The position numbers and the translations under genes were made by a program. From contig QCDL01000002.1 of assembly GCA_003280915.1 (NCBI GenBank), forward strand, positions 62,001-126,000: a DNA stretch of 64,000 nucleotides, read 5' to 3'. Origin of the DNA: Prochlorococcus sp. AG-355-I04 (lineage in GTDB: Bacteria; Cyanobacteriota; Cyanobacteriia; PCC-6307; Cyanobiaceae). Of the stretch, positions 53,249-62,464 are shown in pieces. Each line of letters starts with the position of its first letter. Within the stretch, counting starts at the first letter, position 1. Under the pieces are notes generated by a model. It was given only the letters and a program-made list of their open reading frames with translations, ran no database searches and had not been told where the DNA came from.

Positions 53249-53272
53249 AAAAGGAGGTTAACACCTCCTTTT
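53249..53272 (+). terminator. Perfect hairpin between urtA and urtB (possible partial terminator/attenuator or 3'-end stabiliser)
   Basis: AAAAGGAGGT-TAAC-ACCTCCTTTT, 10-bp perfect stem, then T/A-rich tract. Confidence 0.8.
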
Positions 53273-53305
53273 ATTTTATATAATCAAATATTTTCTTTTT
53301 CTAAA

Positions 53306-54460
53306 TTGGAGTTACTTCTCGATAGTCTTTTTAATGGTGTTGCAATCGGATCTGTACTACTTGTTGCTGCATTAGGTCTAGCAATTGTTTTTGGTCTTAT
53401 GGGTGTGATAAATCTTGCACATGGAGAACTTATGATGCTCGGTGCTTACACAACATACGTGACACAATTAATTTTCAAATTACCTATATTAAAACCTTTC
53501 TACAATTCTTACATAATAGTTTCTATTTTCCTTGCTTTTATTGTTAGTGGAGTAGTTGGCATTCTCCTAGAAAAAACTATAATAAGAAAGCTTTATGGAA
53601 GTCCACTAGAAACACTTCTCGCAACTTGGGGTGTAAGCTTAATTCTTCAACAATTTGTCAGAAGTGTTCCTTTAGCTTATGGAACCGGTCTGGTTATAAG
53701 TCTGTTAATTGGTTTATTCTTACCAACAATATTCCCTTCAAAAATAAAAGAATCAATAAATTTCAAATATTTTAAATTTAGTTCTTGGATATTTGCTGCT
53801 TTAACCGGGGTCCTTACAGGAAGTGTAATCTCTTCCTCTGTCAGCAAACTTAGTAGAGCAAGCGCTCGAAATGTTGACGTAACTGCACCTTCATGGATGA
53901 GAGGTCAAGTAGAAATTATTGGTACTGCATTTCCTAAAACAAGACTAATGATAATTGTCATAACCATAATCTCTGTAATAGCAATAACACTATTCCTTAA
54001 TCAAAGTGCTTGGGGGATGCGTATAAGAGCAGTTACTCAGAACCGTCAAATGAGTGATTGCCTTGGTATATCTACTGAAAAAGTTGATATAATTACTTTT
54101 GGAATTGGATCTGGGTTAGCAGGAGTTGCAGGGGTAGCAGTATCTCTTTTAGGTTCTGTAGGACCAAATGTTGGCGGAAACTATATAGTTGGTTGTTTTA
54201 TGGTTGTAGTGCTGGGAGGAGTAGGAAATTTATTAGGAACAGTATTAGCTTCATTTGGAATAGGAATAATGACTGATTTAATTGGAGCTGGAAGACTCTT
54301 ATCAATATGGCCAGATATGCCTTTACCTTTATCAAACACAATTAACTTTTTTGCGACCACAAGTATGGCCAGAGTAATGATATTTGCATTAATTGTTATA
54401 TTCCTACAATTTAAACCTACAGGTTTATTTCCTCAAAAAGGAAGGATGGTTGAAAACTAA
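53306..54460 (+). CDS. urtB: Urea ABC transporter permease UrtB
   Basis: 'GLMGVINLAHGELMMLGAY', branched-chain-type permease; TTG start. Confidence 0.94.
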   Translation: MELLLDSLFNGVAIGSVLLVAALGLAIVFGLMGVINLAHGELMMLGAYTTYVTQLIFKLPILKPFYNSYIIVSIFLAFIVSGVVGILLEKTIIRKLYGSPLETLLATWGVSLILQQFVRSVPLAYGTGLVISLLIGLFLPTIFPSKIKESINFKYFKFSSWIFAALTGVLTGSVISSSVSKLSRASARNVDVTAPSWMRGQVEIIGTAFPKTRLMIIVITIISVIAITLFLNQSAWGMRIRAVTQNRQMSDCLGISTEKVDIITFGIGSGLAGVAGVAVSLLGSVGPNVGGNYIVGCFMVVVLGGVGNLLGTVLASFGIGIMTDLIGAGRLLSIWPDMPLPLSNTINFFATTSMARVMIFALIVIFLQFKPTGLFPQKGRMVEN

Positions 54461-55590
54461 TGTCCTTAAGTAAAATTAAATTTGATAAAAAAATAGTATT
54501 ATCATTTTGGATAATATTAATAGCCTTAATTATTGCAGCACCAACTCTACTCCCTGTATTTAGACTTAACCTCTTAGGTAGATACTTATCCTTATCTATA
54601 GTTGCACTTGGTGTTGACCTTATCTGGGGATATACAGGTTTACTAAGTCTTGGACAAGGTATATTTTTTGCACTAGGAGGGTATTGTGCAGCAATGTATT
54701 TGCAAATAACCAGCTCCTCTGAATTTCCAAATAATATTCCTGAATTTTTTGCTTTATATGGTGTTGAAAAATTACCTTTTTTCTGGGAACCTTTTAGATC
54801 GCCTATTTTTACCTTCTTCGCTATCTGGATAATTCCAGCTTTGGTTGCTGGTATAATTGGATTTCTTGTTTTCAGGAATAGAATCAAAGGGGTTTATTTT
54901 TCTATACTTACTCAAGCTTCTCTTCTTGTATTTTTTAACTTCTTTAATGGACAACAAAAACTTATAAATGGAACAAATGGATTAAAAACAGATGTAACGC
55001 AATTATTTGGTCAGATGGTAGGTTCTGAGTCCATGCAAAGATTATTCTTTTGGATAACCGCCATACTAGTAATAACTGCATGGTTTTTTGCAAAGTGGGT
55101 AGTTAAAGGAAGATTTGGAAATATCCTTATAGGAATACGAGATGATGAACCAAGAGTTAGGTTTACAGGATACAACCCAGTTATATTCAAAACGATAATA
55201 TTTTCTATTGCTGGAGGTCTCGCAGGAATTTCGGGAGCTTTATATACGGTTCAGTCAGGAATAGTATCACCTCAATTTATGACGGTTCCCTTTTCTATAG
55301 AAATGGTTATATGGGTTGCTGTTGGAGGAAGAGGAACTTTATTGGGAGCGATACTAGGAGCAGTTTTCATCAACTATGCAAAAAGTTTAGTAAGTGAAGC
55401 TTTACCTGCTAGCTGGATGTTTATTCAAGGAGGATTATTTATCTTAGTTGTAACAGCACTGCCAGAAGGGGTTTTAGGATGGATTCAAGGTGATGGGCCT
55501 AGGAATCTTCTTCAAAGATTTGGTTTAAAAAGGAAGATTGAGACCTATCCAAGCTTAGAAGTTAACAATAAGGAGGGACATAATGAATAA
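54460..55590 (+). CDS. urtC: Urea ABC transporter permease UrtC
   Basis: 'DLIWGYTGLLSLGQGIFFALGGY', 'GGRGTLLGAILGAVFINYA'. Confidence 0.94.
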   Translation: MSLSKIKFDKKIVLSFWIILIALIIAAPTLLPVFRLNLLGRYLSLSIVALGVDLIWGYTGLLSLGQGIFFALGGYCAAMYLQITSSSEFPNNIPEFFALYGVEKLPFFWEPFRSPIFTFFAIWIIPALVAGIIGFLVFRNRIKGVYFSILTQASLLVFFNFFNGQQKLINGTNGLKTDVTQLFGQMVGSESMQRLFFWITAILVITAWFFAKWVVKGRFGNILIGIRDDEPRVRFTGYNPVIFKTIIFSIAGGLAGISGALYTVQSGIVSPQFMTVPFSIEMVIWVAVGGRGTLLGAILGAVFINYAKSLVSEALPASWMFIQGGLFILVVTALPEGVLGWIQGDGPRNLLQRFGLKRKIETYPSLEVNNKEGHNE

Positions 55591-56332
55591 TAAAGATCTT
55601 CTAAATTTAATTGATATTACTGTTAGTTTCGAGGGTTTTTTAGCTCTCAACAAACTTAATTTAAATTTAAAGAAAGGAGAATTAAGAGCAGTAATAGGAC
55701 CCAACGGCGCAGGTAAAACAACATTTCTTGATGTAATAACTGGGAAGGTTAAGCCAACAAAAGGTGAAGTAATTTTTAAAGGGAAATCTTTAGTAGGTAA
55801 AAAGGAGCATAAAATAGCAAGACTTGGTGTTGGTAGAAAGTTCCAAAGTCCAAGAATCTTTGAAAATCTAACAGTTAAAGAAAATCTTGAAATATCGGTG
55901 ACAACTCCTAAAAGTCCCTTAAACCTTATAAATAAAAGAATTAAGGATGAGCAGCATAATGAGATTGATCGTCTTATGAAGATTGTTAATTTAGCTCAAA
56001 AAGTTGATTCTAAAGCTGGATCTTTATCACATGGCCAAAAACAATGGCTCGAGATAGCCATGTTAGTAGGTCAGAAGCCAGATCTAATGTTAGTAGATGA
56101 ACCTGTTGCCGGCTTGACTGATGAAGAAACAGATCTTACAGCTGATTTATTAAAATCTTTATCAGGAGAAAATACAGTAGTTGTAATTGATCACGATATG
56201 GAATTTATAAGAAGACTTGATAGCAATGTTTCAGTATTAAATCAGGGCACAGTATTATGTGAGGGAACGATGGAAACCATACAAAAAGACAAAAAAGTTA
56301 TTGATGTTTATTTAGGAAGACCAGAAGACTAG
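55583..56332 (+). CDS. urtD: Urea ABC transporter ATPase UrtD
   Basis: 'GPNGAGKTTFLDVITG', 'LSHGQKQWLEIAMLV'. Confidence 0.95.
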   Translation: MNNKDLLNLIDITVSFEGFLALNKLNLNLKKGELRAVIGPNGAGKTTFLDVITGKVKPTKGEVIFKGKSLVGKKEHKIARLGVGRKFQSPRIFENLTVKENLEISVTTPKSPLNLINKRIKDEQHNEIDRLMKIVNLAQKVDSKAGSLSHGQKQWLEIAMLVGQKPDLMLVDEPVAGLTDEETDLTADLLKSLSGENTVVVIDHDMEFIRRLDSNVSVLNQGTVLCEGTMETIQKDKKVIDVYLGRPED

Positions 56333-56334
56333 TT

Positions 56335-57045
56335 ATGGAACATTTACTCGAAATAAAATCCTTAAATACTTATTATGGCGAGAGCCATATTCTTAGAGAT
56401 GTAGATTTAAATGTTAAATCAGGAGAAATGGTTTGTTTGATTGGAAGAAATGGAGTTGGCAAAACAACTTTATTGAAATCACTGATTGGTTTGTTAAAAC
56501 AAAAAAAAGGAGATATCTATTTGATTGGTGAAAATATCAACAGAAAAGCCCCTCATCAGAGGGCTAGAAAAGGAATGGCTTACGTTCCTCAAGGGAGAGA
56601 AATTATTCCATACCTATCAGTTGAAGAGAATCTTATGTTAGGAATGGAGTCTCTACCAGGTGGATTATCTAAGAACAAGAAAATAGATCCATTTATCTAT
56701 GATCTCTTCCCAATCCTAAAAGATTTCCTTCAAAGGAAAGGAGGAGATCTAAGTGGAGGACAACAACAGCAATTAGCCATTGCAAGAGCATTGCTAGGCA
56801 AACCTCAACTTCTATTACTTGACGAACCAACGGAAGGCATTCAGCCGAATATAGTTTTAGACATTGAAAATGCAATTAACCAGATTATTAGAGATACAGG
56901 AATTGGTGTTTTATTAGTTGAACAACATTTGCATTTTGTAAGACAAGCCAATAGATATTATGCGATGCAACGCGGAGGTATTGTTGCAAGTGGAAATACT
57001 AGTGAGTTAAGTCAAGCGGTTATTGATAAATTCTTGAGTGTTTAA
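56335..57045 (+). CDS. urtE: Urea ABC transporter ATPase UrtE
   Basis: 'GRNGVGKTTLLKSLIG', 'LSGGQQQQLAIARALL'. Confidence 0.95.
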   Translation: MEHLLEIKSLNTYYGESHILRDVDLNVKSGEMVCLIGRNGVGKTTLLKSLIGLLKQKKGDIYLIGENINRKAPHQRARKGMAYVPQGREIIPYLSVEENLMLGMESLPGGLSKNKKIDPFIYDLFPILKDFLQRKGGDLSGGQQQQLAIARALLGKPQLLLLDEPTEGIQPNIVLDIENAINQIIRDTGIGVLLVEQHLHFVRQANRYYAMQRGGIVASGNTSELSQAVIDKFLSV

Positions 57046-57078
57046 TATATTATTATTTTAATTAATAAAAATCTTTAA

Positions 57079-57258
57079 TCATTTTTCGCATCTTATAAGG
57101 TCTATACTGTTTGGATGCTCATTAATATACTTATTAAATTCCATTGCTAGTGTTCTAGCCTCGTAAGCGTCAAAAGCATAAAAACAATTTTCTAATCTTA
57201 TATTTTGAAAATCACGGTAATGCACTGTATATGGCTTCAACATATTATTTTTGTTCAT
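57079..57258 (-). CDS. Small conserved-looking hypothetical (59 aa) MNKNNMLKPYTVHYRDFQNIRLENCFYAFDAYEARTLAMEFNKYINEHPNSIDLIRCEK
   Basis: Manual translation of minus strand; globular composition. Confidence 0.68.
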   Translation of the reverse strand: MNKNNMLKPYTVHYRDFQNIRLENCFYAFDAYEARTLAMEFNKYINEHPNSIDLIRCEK

Positions 57259-57394
57259 TTTAATTTGCTAAAAAGCAATTATGTATATCTCAACTATGCA
57301 TTTATTCGTAAATTTAAAGCACAACTTTTGTTGTTATCAAAATATATTGACTTAAATTTTGTAATTAAAAATACCTTATAAAGATAAAAAGTAA

Positions 57395-57511
57395 TTAATC
57401 TATTTTTTTTTTATTTTTAGAATCTTGCTTTTTACCTTCTATTAAAAAAACAAATTTTGATAAAATATAACCAAAAACTGGTACCCAAAACTTTTCATAA
57501 AAAAATTTCAT
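57395..57511 (-). CDS. Micro-ORF (38 aa) MKFFYEKFWVPVFGYILSKFVFLIEGKKQDSKNKKKID
   Basis: Manual translation; TM plus basic tail. Confidence 0.45.
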   Translation of the reverse strand: MKFFYEKFWVPVFGYILSKFVFLIEGKKQDSKNKKKID

Positions 57512-57517
57512 AAAAAA

Positions 57518-57691
57518 TTAAGCAGCTAATGATTCGTTATCTTTAATTTCAGTTTTGTTTATACGCTTCAAATCTATAGAATTAAATAAATGTTGCATAA
57601 CCAGAAAATCAAGTTCCCCTTTCAACAAATTAACATCTGATGAGAGTAGATCATCAACAAAATCATCAAAAGTATCTGAAAGAGGATTCAC
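57518..57691 (-). CDS. Small acidic hypothetical (57 aa, GTG start) MNPLSDTFDDFVDDLLSSDVNLLKGELDFLVMQHLFNSIDLKRINKTEIKDNESLAA
   Basis: Manual translation; protein-like composition. Confidence 0.55.
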   Translation of the reverse strand: MNPLSDTFDDFVDDLLSSDVNLLKGELDFLVMQHLFNSIDLKRINKTEIKDNESLAA

Positions 57692-57870
57692 AACTAAAAA
57701 TTATTTTTGCCATTATCATCGCATTAACAATAAAAGTCAACCAAATTTGAATATTAATTTTTGAATTTTTTAAAAATTAATTAATAAACACTAAAAAATT
57801 AAATAATAAAAATAAACAAGCAAAATAGCAGATTTAATATCAAGCTTAGGGTTTTTGAATTAAATTTCAT

Positions 57871-57966
57871 TTATCTTGCTTTACTTAATTTTATATCTCT
57901 CCTGATTAGTAATATCAAAACGACAATGCACGTATTTGCTAGAAAGAAATTTAAAGAATTCATCAT
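57871..57966 (-). CDS. Micro-ORF (31 aa) TM peptide MMNSLNFFLANTCIVVLILLIRRDIKLSKAR
   Basis: Manual translation; single TM followed by basic residues. Confidence 0.45.
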   Translation of the reverse strand: MMNSLNFFLANTCIVVLILLIRRDIKLSKAR

Positions 57967-58091
57967 CAAACTATTTTATATATTTATAGCAAGACTATTG
58001 ATGTGCCAATTCGTAAAGAATCACTCAAAAATGTTTAAACGCAATAAATTTTTATAGCCTTCAAAGTTGATATTATAAATCGGGAATAAAA

Positions 58092-58406
58092 TTATTTTTT
58101 AATTAGCTCAAAGTAACCATTTTTATTTAATAAGTACTTATCAAACCAAAGGCTTAAAAGATTGTCTAATCCTATTCCATTCATTTTATTTATTTGCGAA
58201 GTCTTATAGTCTGAGAGTGCAAGCAATAAATACGGAAAAATCATATCAGAAACCCCTTTTGGTAGTTCTTCTAAAGGTACTCCATGCGCTCTATCCCATA
58301 AAATTTGCATATCCTGAGAGAACAAAGAACTCCAATAACTAAAATTACAATATAACTTGTCTGGAGGTAGTAGATTTACAGATAAAATTGGGAGAGATGA
58401 ATTCAT
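58092..58406 (-). CDS. Hypothetical protein (104 aa)
   Basis: Intact ORF with Trp-rich, protein-like composition. Confidence 0.6.
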   Translation of the reverse strand: MNSSLPILSVNLLPPDKLYCNFSYWSSLFSQDMQILWDRAHGVPLEELPKGVSDMIFPYLLLALSDYKTSQINKMNGIGLDNLLSLWFDKYLLNKNGYFELIKK

Positions 58407-58510
58407 AGGAATAAATATTTTATAGATAAATTTAATTTAGGTTTTTGAAATAGTAATAAATAATTTCTAATACGAAAATCCCATATAATTATAAATTAAA
58501 TTTAGCGCAC

Positions 58511-58522
58511 AGTACAGCACTT
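58511..58522. repeat. AGTnCArCACTT motif copy 1
   Basis: AGTACAGCACTT just past the 3' end of the small DNA-binding gene; related GCAACACTT follows at 58524-58532. Confidence 0.6.
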
Positions 58523-58533
58523 AGCAACACTTC

Positions 58534-58932
58534 TTATGTATCATATTTTTCTGTCATTTCCTGAAATTTAAGGAATGATAAAAACTTTTTATAAGTTTTC
58601 AAGTCAAAAGCCTCGTTATTAACTTCATTTAAATGTGTAGAATTATTTGGATTAAGGTGATTTACTAATTTAGTATCGATTGAGAGTTCTGATTTATCTA
58701 TAAAGTCAGCAGAATTATCAGATAAGTTTTGTGAAAGAAGATCAGGCAGTTGAAATGATGGGGTTGCTTTTCCACTATTTTTATTAAATATGCCCCTTAT
58801 AGAAAGTGCTTCCTCAACCAAAATACTTATTATTTTTGAGTTACTTAAATTATTCTCGATGCTCAACTTATCAATTATTCTCATAACATCTTCTCTAGGG
58901 ATAAAACCAACTCTTTTTTTCTTGGTAGGCAT
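58534..58932 (-). CDS. Small putative DNA-binding protein (ribbon-helix-helix/CopG-like N-terminus)
   Basis: 'KKKRVGFIPREDVMRIIDKLSIENNLSNSKIISILVEEAL' resembles RHH strand-helix-turn-helix; C-terminus unknown. Confidence 0.6.
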   Translation of the reverse strand: MPTKKKRVGFIPREDVMRIIDKLSIENNLSNSKIISILVEEALSIRGIFNKNSGKATPSFQLPDLLSQNLSDNSADFIDKSELSIDTKLVNHLNPNNSTHLNEVNNEAFDLKTYKKFLSFLKFQEMTEKYDT

Positions 58933-58947
58933 TTATAAATTAATTAA

Positions 58948-58980
58948 AGTTCAGCACTTGACTGTAATAAGTGTTGCACT
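58948..58980. repeat. Inverted pair of AGTnCArCACTT motifs upstream of the small DNA-binding gene
   Basis: AGTTCAGCACTT (58948-58959) and AAGTGTTGCACT (58969-58980), 9-nt spacer. Confidence 0.7.
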
Positions 58981-59002
58981 ATATTCATTATAAGTCAATT
59001 AA

Positions 59003-59152
59003 ATGCTAATGATTTTACCAACAACTTTACTTTTAGGAGCCCTTGGATATCTTTTCTACACCTCAAAAAAAGAACTTTCAATAGATCACCTTGACCCTAA
59101 AGAAAAAGAAAATGATGATTTGTATAAAGATTTAGAAGATCTATTTATTTAA
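59003..59152 (+). CDS. Small single-TM protein (49 aa) MLMILPTTLLLGALGYLFYTSKKELSIDHLDPKEKENDDLYKDLEDLFI
   Basis: Manual translation; TM plus acidic tail. Confidence 0.6.
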   Translation: MLMILPTTLLLGALGYLFYTSKKELSIDHLDPKEKENDDLYKDLEDLFI

Positions 59153-59245
59153 AATTATTCACTTCATAATAAAAAACTTTGTTTCTTGACTAAATATATA
59201 CAAAACCTTAAACATAATTAGAATAAAAATTAAAATATAAAATAA

Positions 59246-59542
59246 ATGACTGTTCATCAAGATTACGAAATAAAAATCAATTTAAATGAATTGATTGAGA
59301 AGAGAATTCCATGTTGTGATTTACTTCATCCAGATCATTGTCTAACTGAAAAACAAGTCTCTGAAATTGCTCATGATATTCGTATGGATTTAAATTTGCA
59401 TGACCTTTACAAGCAGGTTGATCAACACATTATGAATTATGTAAATGCAGCTGGTATTGATAACAAAGACCATTGGGTTGAACCACATCTTCCAGATTTA
59501 GAGAGAGATTTAAAAGAAGAAGTTGGTATAGAATTTGATTAA
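59246..59542 (+). CDS. Conserved-looking hypothetical (98 aa)
   Basis: Intact ORF 'IPCCDLLHPDHCLTEKQVSEIAHDIRMDLNLHDLY'. Confidence 0.65.
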   Translation: MTVHQDYEIKINLNELIEKRIPCCDLLHPDHCLTEKQVSEIAHDIRMDLNLHDLYKQVDQHIMNYVNAAGIDNKDHWVEPHLPDLERDLKEEVGIEFD

Positions 59543-59561
59543 TTTTTTCCTACAATAGAGA

Positions 59562-59714
59562 TTAATAAATGTATTTTTTTTCTAAATCATCTATTAATTT
59601 ATAAATACTTTTAGCTGATCTCTTTCTTTTTTTTAAAATTTTAAAAACTATAAATCCAATCAATACTGAAAAAATAGGTGTGAAAATAATAATTTCATGA
59701 TTCATGACCATCAT
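59562..59714 (-). CDS. Small single-TM protein (50 aa) MMVMNHEIIIFTPIFSVLIGFIVFKILKKRKRSAKSIYKLIDDLEKKYIY
   Basis: Manual translation; TM plus basic region. Confidence 0.58.
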   Translation of the reverse strand: MMVMNHEIIIFTPIFSVLIGFIVFKILKKRKRSAKSIYKLIDDLEKKYIY

Positions 59715-59816
59715 TCAGAAGCATATTATTAAAATTATTAAAAAGTCTGCACCAATAAAATAGGTACTTTATACAAATATCTTTCACTATAAAAAATTAA
59801 GATTTCTCATAGAAAA

Positions 59817-60059
59817 GTGAAAGAATTAAAATTTTTTGTAAGTTATATAGATATAAATTTTAATTCAATAAAGATAATGATTAATTATTTTGCTTTAACA
59901 GTAACTGAGATGGGGATCGGCAAGATAGAGTTAGCAGTTATTGGCGCGGTAATTTTAATATTTCCAGTTTTATTTGTTTATGCATCTAAAAACCTTGATG
60001 CTAAAGGGGTTTTCGAATGGATGATGGAGAAACCCAATGATTGGATAGGTAAAAAATAA
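59817..60059 (+). CDS. Small membrane protein, conserved hypothetical
   Basis: 'IELAVIGAVILIFPVLFVYASKNLDAKGVFEWMMEKPNDWIGKK'; true start may be internal (MINYFAL or MGIGKIE). Confidence 0.65.
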   Translation: MKELKFFVSYIDINFNSIKIMINYFALTVTEMGIGKIELAVIGAVILIFPVLFVYASKNLDAKGVFEWMMEKPNDWIGKK

Positions 60060-60081
60060 GACTTTAATAATTTACATTATT

Positions 60082-60423
60082 CTAATTGAATTTTAAATTA
60101 TCTAATTTACTAATAGCAAAATCATAAACTTGGCAATTATTTTCTAAATCATTAACTATTGAATTTTTTAATAGAGAATAATCTATAAGCTTATTGAGTT
60201 TATTATTTTTAAATTCCTTATTAGTCTCTCCAATAGCAAATGCCAAAGCTCCATCATAAGAAATCCCAAATTTGGTAGTGTTGCAATAAGTTCTAGTGAA
60301 CTTATTAGAAATCTTTTTAGTATACTTTTCAAGAGTTTTAGAGGAAGTATCTAATGAGTAAACTGGACTATTAAATAGAAGAAGCAAAGTTAAAATGAAT
60401 ATCGTAAAAACTCTTTTGATCAT
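60082..60423 (-). CDS. Secreted hypothetical protein (113 aa)
   Basis: Signal peptide 'MIKRVFTIFILTLLLLFNSPVYS'; two Cys. Confidence 0.65.
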   Translation of the reverse strand: MIKRVFTIFILTLLLLFNSPVYSLDTSSKTLEKYTKKISNKFTRTYCNTTKFGISYDGALAFAIGETNKEFKNNKLNKLIDYSLLKNSIVNDLENNCQVYDFAISKLDNLKFN

Positions 60424-60526
60424 AAAATTTCATAAATTGCAGGATTAATATAGTTTAGAATTTAACTCTGCGGACTAAGTTTTATTAAAAATATAAAAAT
60501 TAAAATGGTTAAATATAGCAGCTATT

Positions 60527-60622
60527 TCATATTTTTGAAGATAAAAATTCTCTAAAAGAGTACTTTAAAGTTTGAATTTTTTTTGGTAGTTTTTTTAAAA
60601 AACGCCTAAATGCTTTTGGCAT
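60527..60622 (-). CDS. Basic micro-ORF (31 aa) MPKAFRRFLKKLPKKIQTLKYSFREFLSSKI
   Basis: Manual translation; strongly cationic amphipathic composition. Confidence 0.35.
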   Translation of the reverse strand: MPKAFRRFLKKLPKKIQTLKYSFREFLSSKI

Positions 60623-60786
60623 AGTAAAATCCCTATCAATAACTAATAGATAACAAATAATACTTGGGTATTCAATAAATAATTATCCAAAAATAAGTAA
60701 ATTAATTATTAAATATATGAATTGAGCTATGGAAATGTATTTGAACATGAATTATTGTTTAATTGTGTATTAAATACAAATTAAAT

Positions 60787-60981
60787 ATGGCACTACCAGA
60801 ACTTATATACGCTCCTATAGATGGGGGAACTATACATAGATATGAGATTAGTGGTGGCAAAAGAAAATTCTTAAGATTTATAGGTTGTTATTTAGGCCAG
60901 TGTAATTTCCACAAAAATATTGATGATGCTATTGATTACATAAAAAATTTGAAAGAATCACAAAAGATACAAAAAACATGA
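60787..60981 (+). CDS. Small hypothetical protein MALPELIYAPIDGGTIHRYEISGGKRKFLRFIGCYLGQCNFHKN...
   Basis: ATG at 60787 preferred over 60763. Confidence 0.6.
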   Translation: MALPELIYAPIDGGTIHRYEISGGKRKFLRFIGCYLGQCNFHKNIDDAIDYIKNLKESQKIQKT

Positions 60982-61138
60982 AATTAAGATACATAAATAT
61001 GAAAGGGAATCAATATTTTTCATTAACCACATAATTATTGCTACAAATAATAGAGAATTTTCTTTTTATAAGAAATTGATTATTTACTTGGGTTATAGTT
61101 CCGAAAGATAAACAGTCAATTAAAAAAGAAATTAATTT

Positions 61139-62461
61139 ATGGAAAACAGACAAATTAATTTTTTTAAATCAAAAGACTTTAATACCGCTCTAAAGCCATT
61201 TAAAAAAGGAACGGTAGTAAAAATTGACTCGTTAGATATTAGAGAAAATCAAAATGAATTAAAAATAGGTTTATTTGGTTGGTATGCAATTTGTCCTTCA
61301 AAAGAACTAAAAAAAAATAAGCTTAATTATTTTTCACTTTATGATGAGCCTCTTATTATTTATAGAGATGAGAATGAAAATGTTAGGTGCATTAAAAATA
61401 TTTGTCCACATAGGGGGGCCTCTTTTTTTGGAGGAACACTATTAGATGGAGTTATAACCTGTCCATATCATGGAGCTAAATTCTCATCTGGTGGAAGTTG
61501 CCAAAATCTAGATAGAATAACATGTAGTCACATAGTTGATAATAACTACGATAACTACGCTAAAAGAATTCACTTATCTCAATACAAAGCTCTAGAAAAG
61601 AATGGATATATTTTTGTACATTACTCTAAAAAATCCGACACCGATTTAAACAATATTAGTGAAGATTCACCAATAAGTAACTACGATTTAACTGATAATG
61701 GTTTTTCAGCAAAAGATTATGTATTTGAAGAAGCGTTAGTCGACTTTAAATGTGATTGGTCAAGGATAATTGAAAATCACTTAGATATCCTTCATCTATT
61801 TTGGGTTCACGGCGATACAATCCCTGATAAAGATGTTAATAAAAATGTACTAGTTAGTTTCAACCAGAAAATTAATGTTACACCTAAATATATTGAAAGT
61901 ATTTATTACTACAAGAACAACCCTAAAAATGAATTTATCCGGATAAAATATATCCCACCTGGACGGATATTAATTTATAAAGGCGATCCTTCTGCAGCTA
62001 GATATTTACAAGTTTTAGATCATATTCCACTAGGAGATAACAAAGCAAGAGTAATAGTTAGGCACTATAGGAAATTCCTACAAAATAAACTACTTAACAA
62101 CCTCTTATTATTTAAAGAGAATCAAAGAAAGATTTTTTATAAGATATTTGATGAGGATTATATGATTTTAAAAACGCAAACATATAATCACAATATGGGA
62201 TATGTAAGTAAAGATGAAATAAAATTATTGGGAGAAGATAGAATAATAAATTACTTTTGGAAATGGTATAAGAAGTCTGAAGATAAAGATGAGCCTTGGA
62301 GAAATATTAATAAAACTCAAAATCTCAATGTATACGACAAAGTTATAATGAAATATCCACCTGAGGTAAAGAAATTAGAAATCATAAATAATATAGACAT
62401 TATAAGAAAAACATTTATACGATTTGCTGCTCCGCTTATATTTTTTATGTTAATAATATAA
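61139..62461 (+). CDS. Rieske [2Fe-2S] non-heme iron oxygenase, PaO-like
   Basis: Rieske 'CPHRGASFFGGTLLDGVITCPYH'; mononuclear Fe motif 'ENHLDILHLFWVH'; C-terminal hydrophobic anchor. Confidence 0.9.
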   Translation: MENRQINFFKSKDFNTALKPFKKGTVVKIDSLDIRENQNELKIGLFGWYAICPSKELKKNKLNYFSLYDEPLIIYRDENENVRCIKNICPHRGASFFGGTLLDGVITCPYHGAKFSSGGSCQNLDRITCSHIVDNNYDNYAKRIHLSQYKALEKNGYIFVHYSKKSDTDLNNISEDSPISNYDLTDNGFSAKDYVFEEALVDFKCDWSRIIENHLDILHLFWVHGDTIPDKDVNKNVLVSFNQKINVTPKYIESIYYYKNNPKNEFIRIKYIPPGRILIYKGDPSAARYLQVLDHIPLGDNKARVIVRHYRKFLQNKLLNNLLLFKENQRKIFYKIFDEDYMILKTQTYNHNMGYVSKDEIKLLGEDRIINYFWKWYKKSEDKDEPWRNINKTQNLNVYDKVIMKYPPEVKKLEIINNIDIIRKTFIRFAAPLIFFMLII

Positions 62462-62464
62462 TTT

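Noticed and set aside
54417-54887. 156-aa minus-strand ORF
   Set aside because: Antisense to urtC; long open frame is a codon-bias shadow
57555-57764. 69-aa plus-strand ORF
   Set aside because: Ser/Lys-rich with no domain; the minus-strand 57-aa ORF over the same bases looks more protein-like
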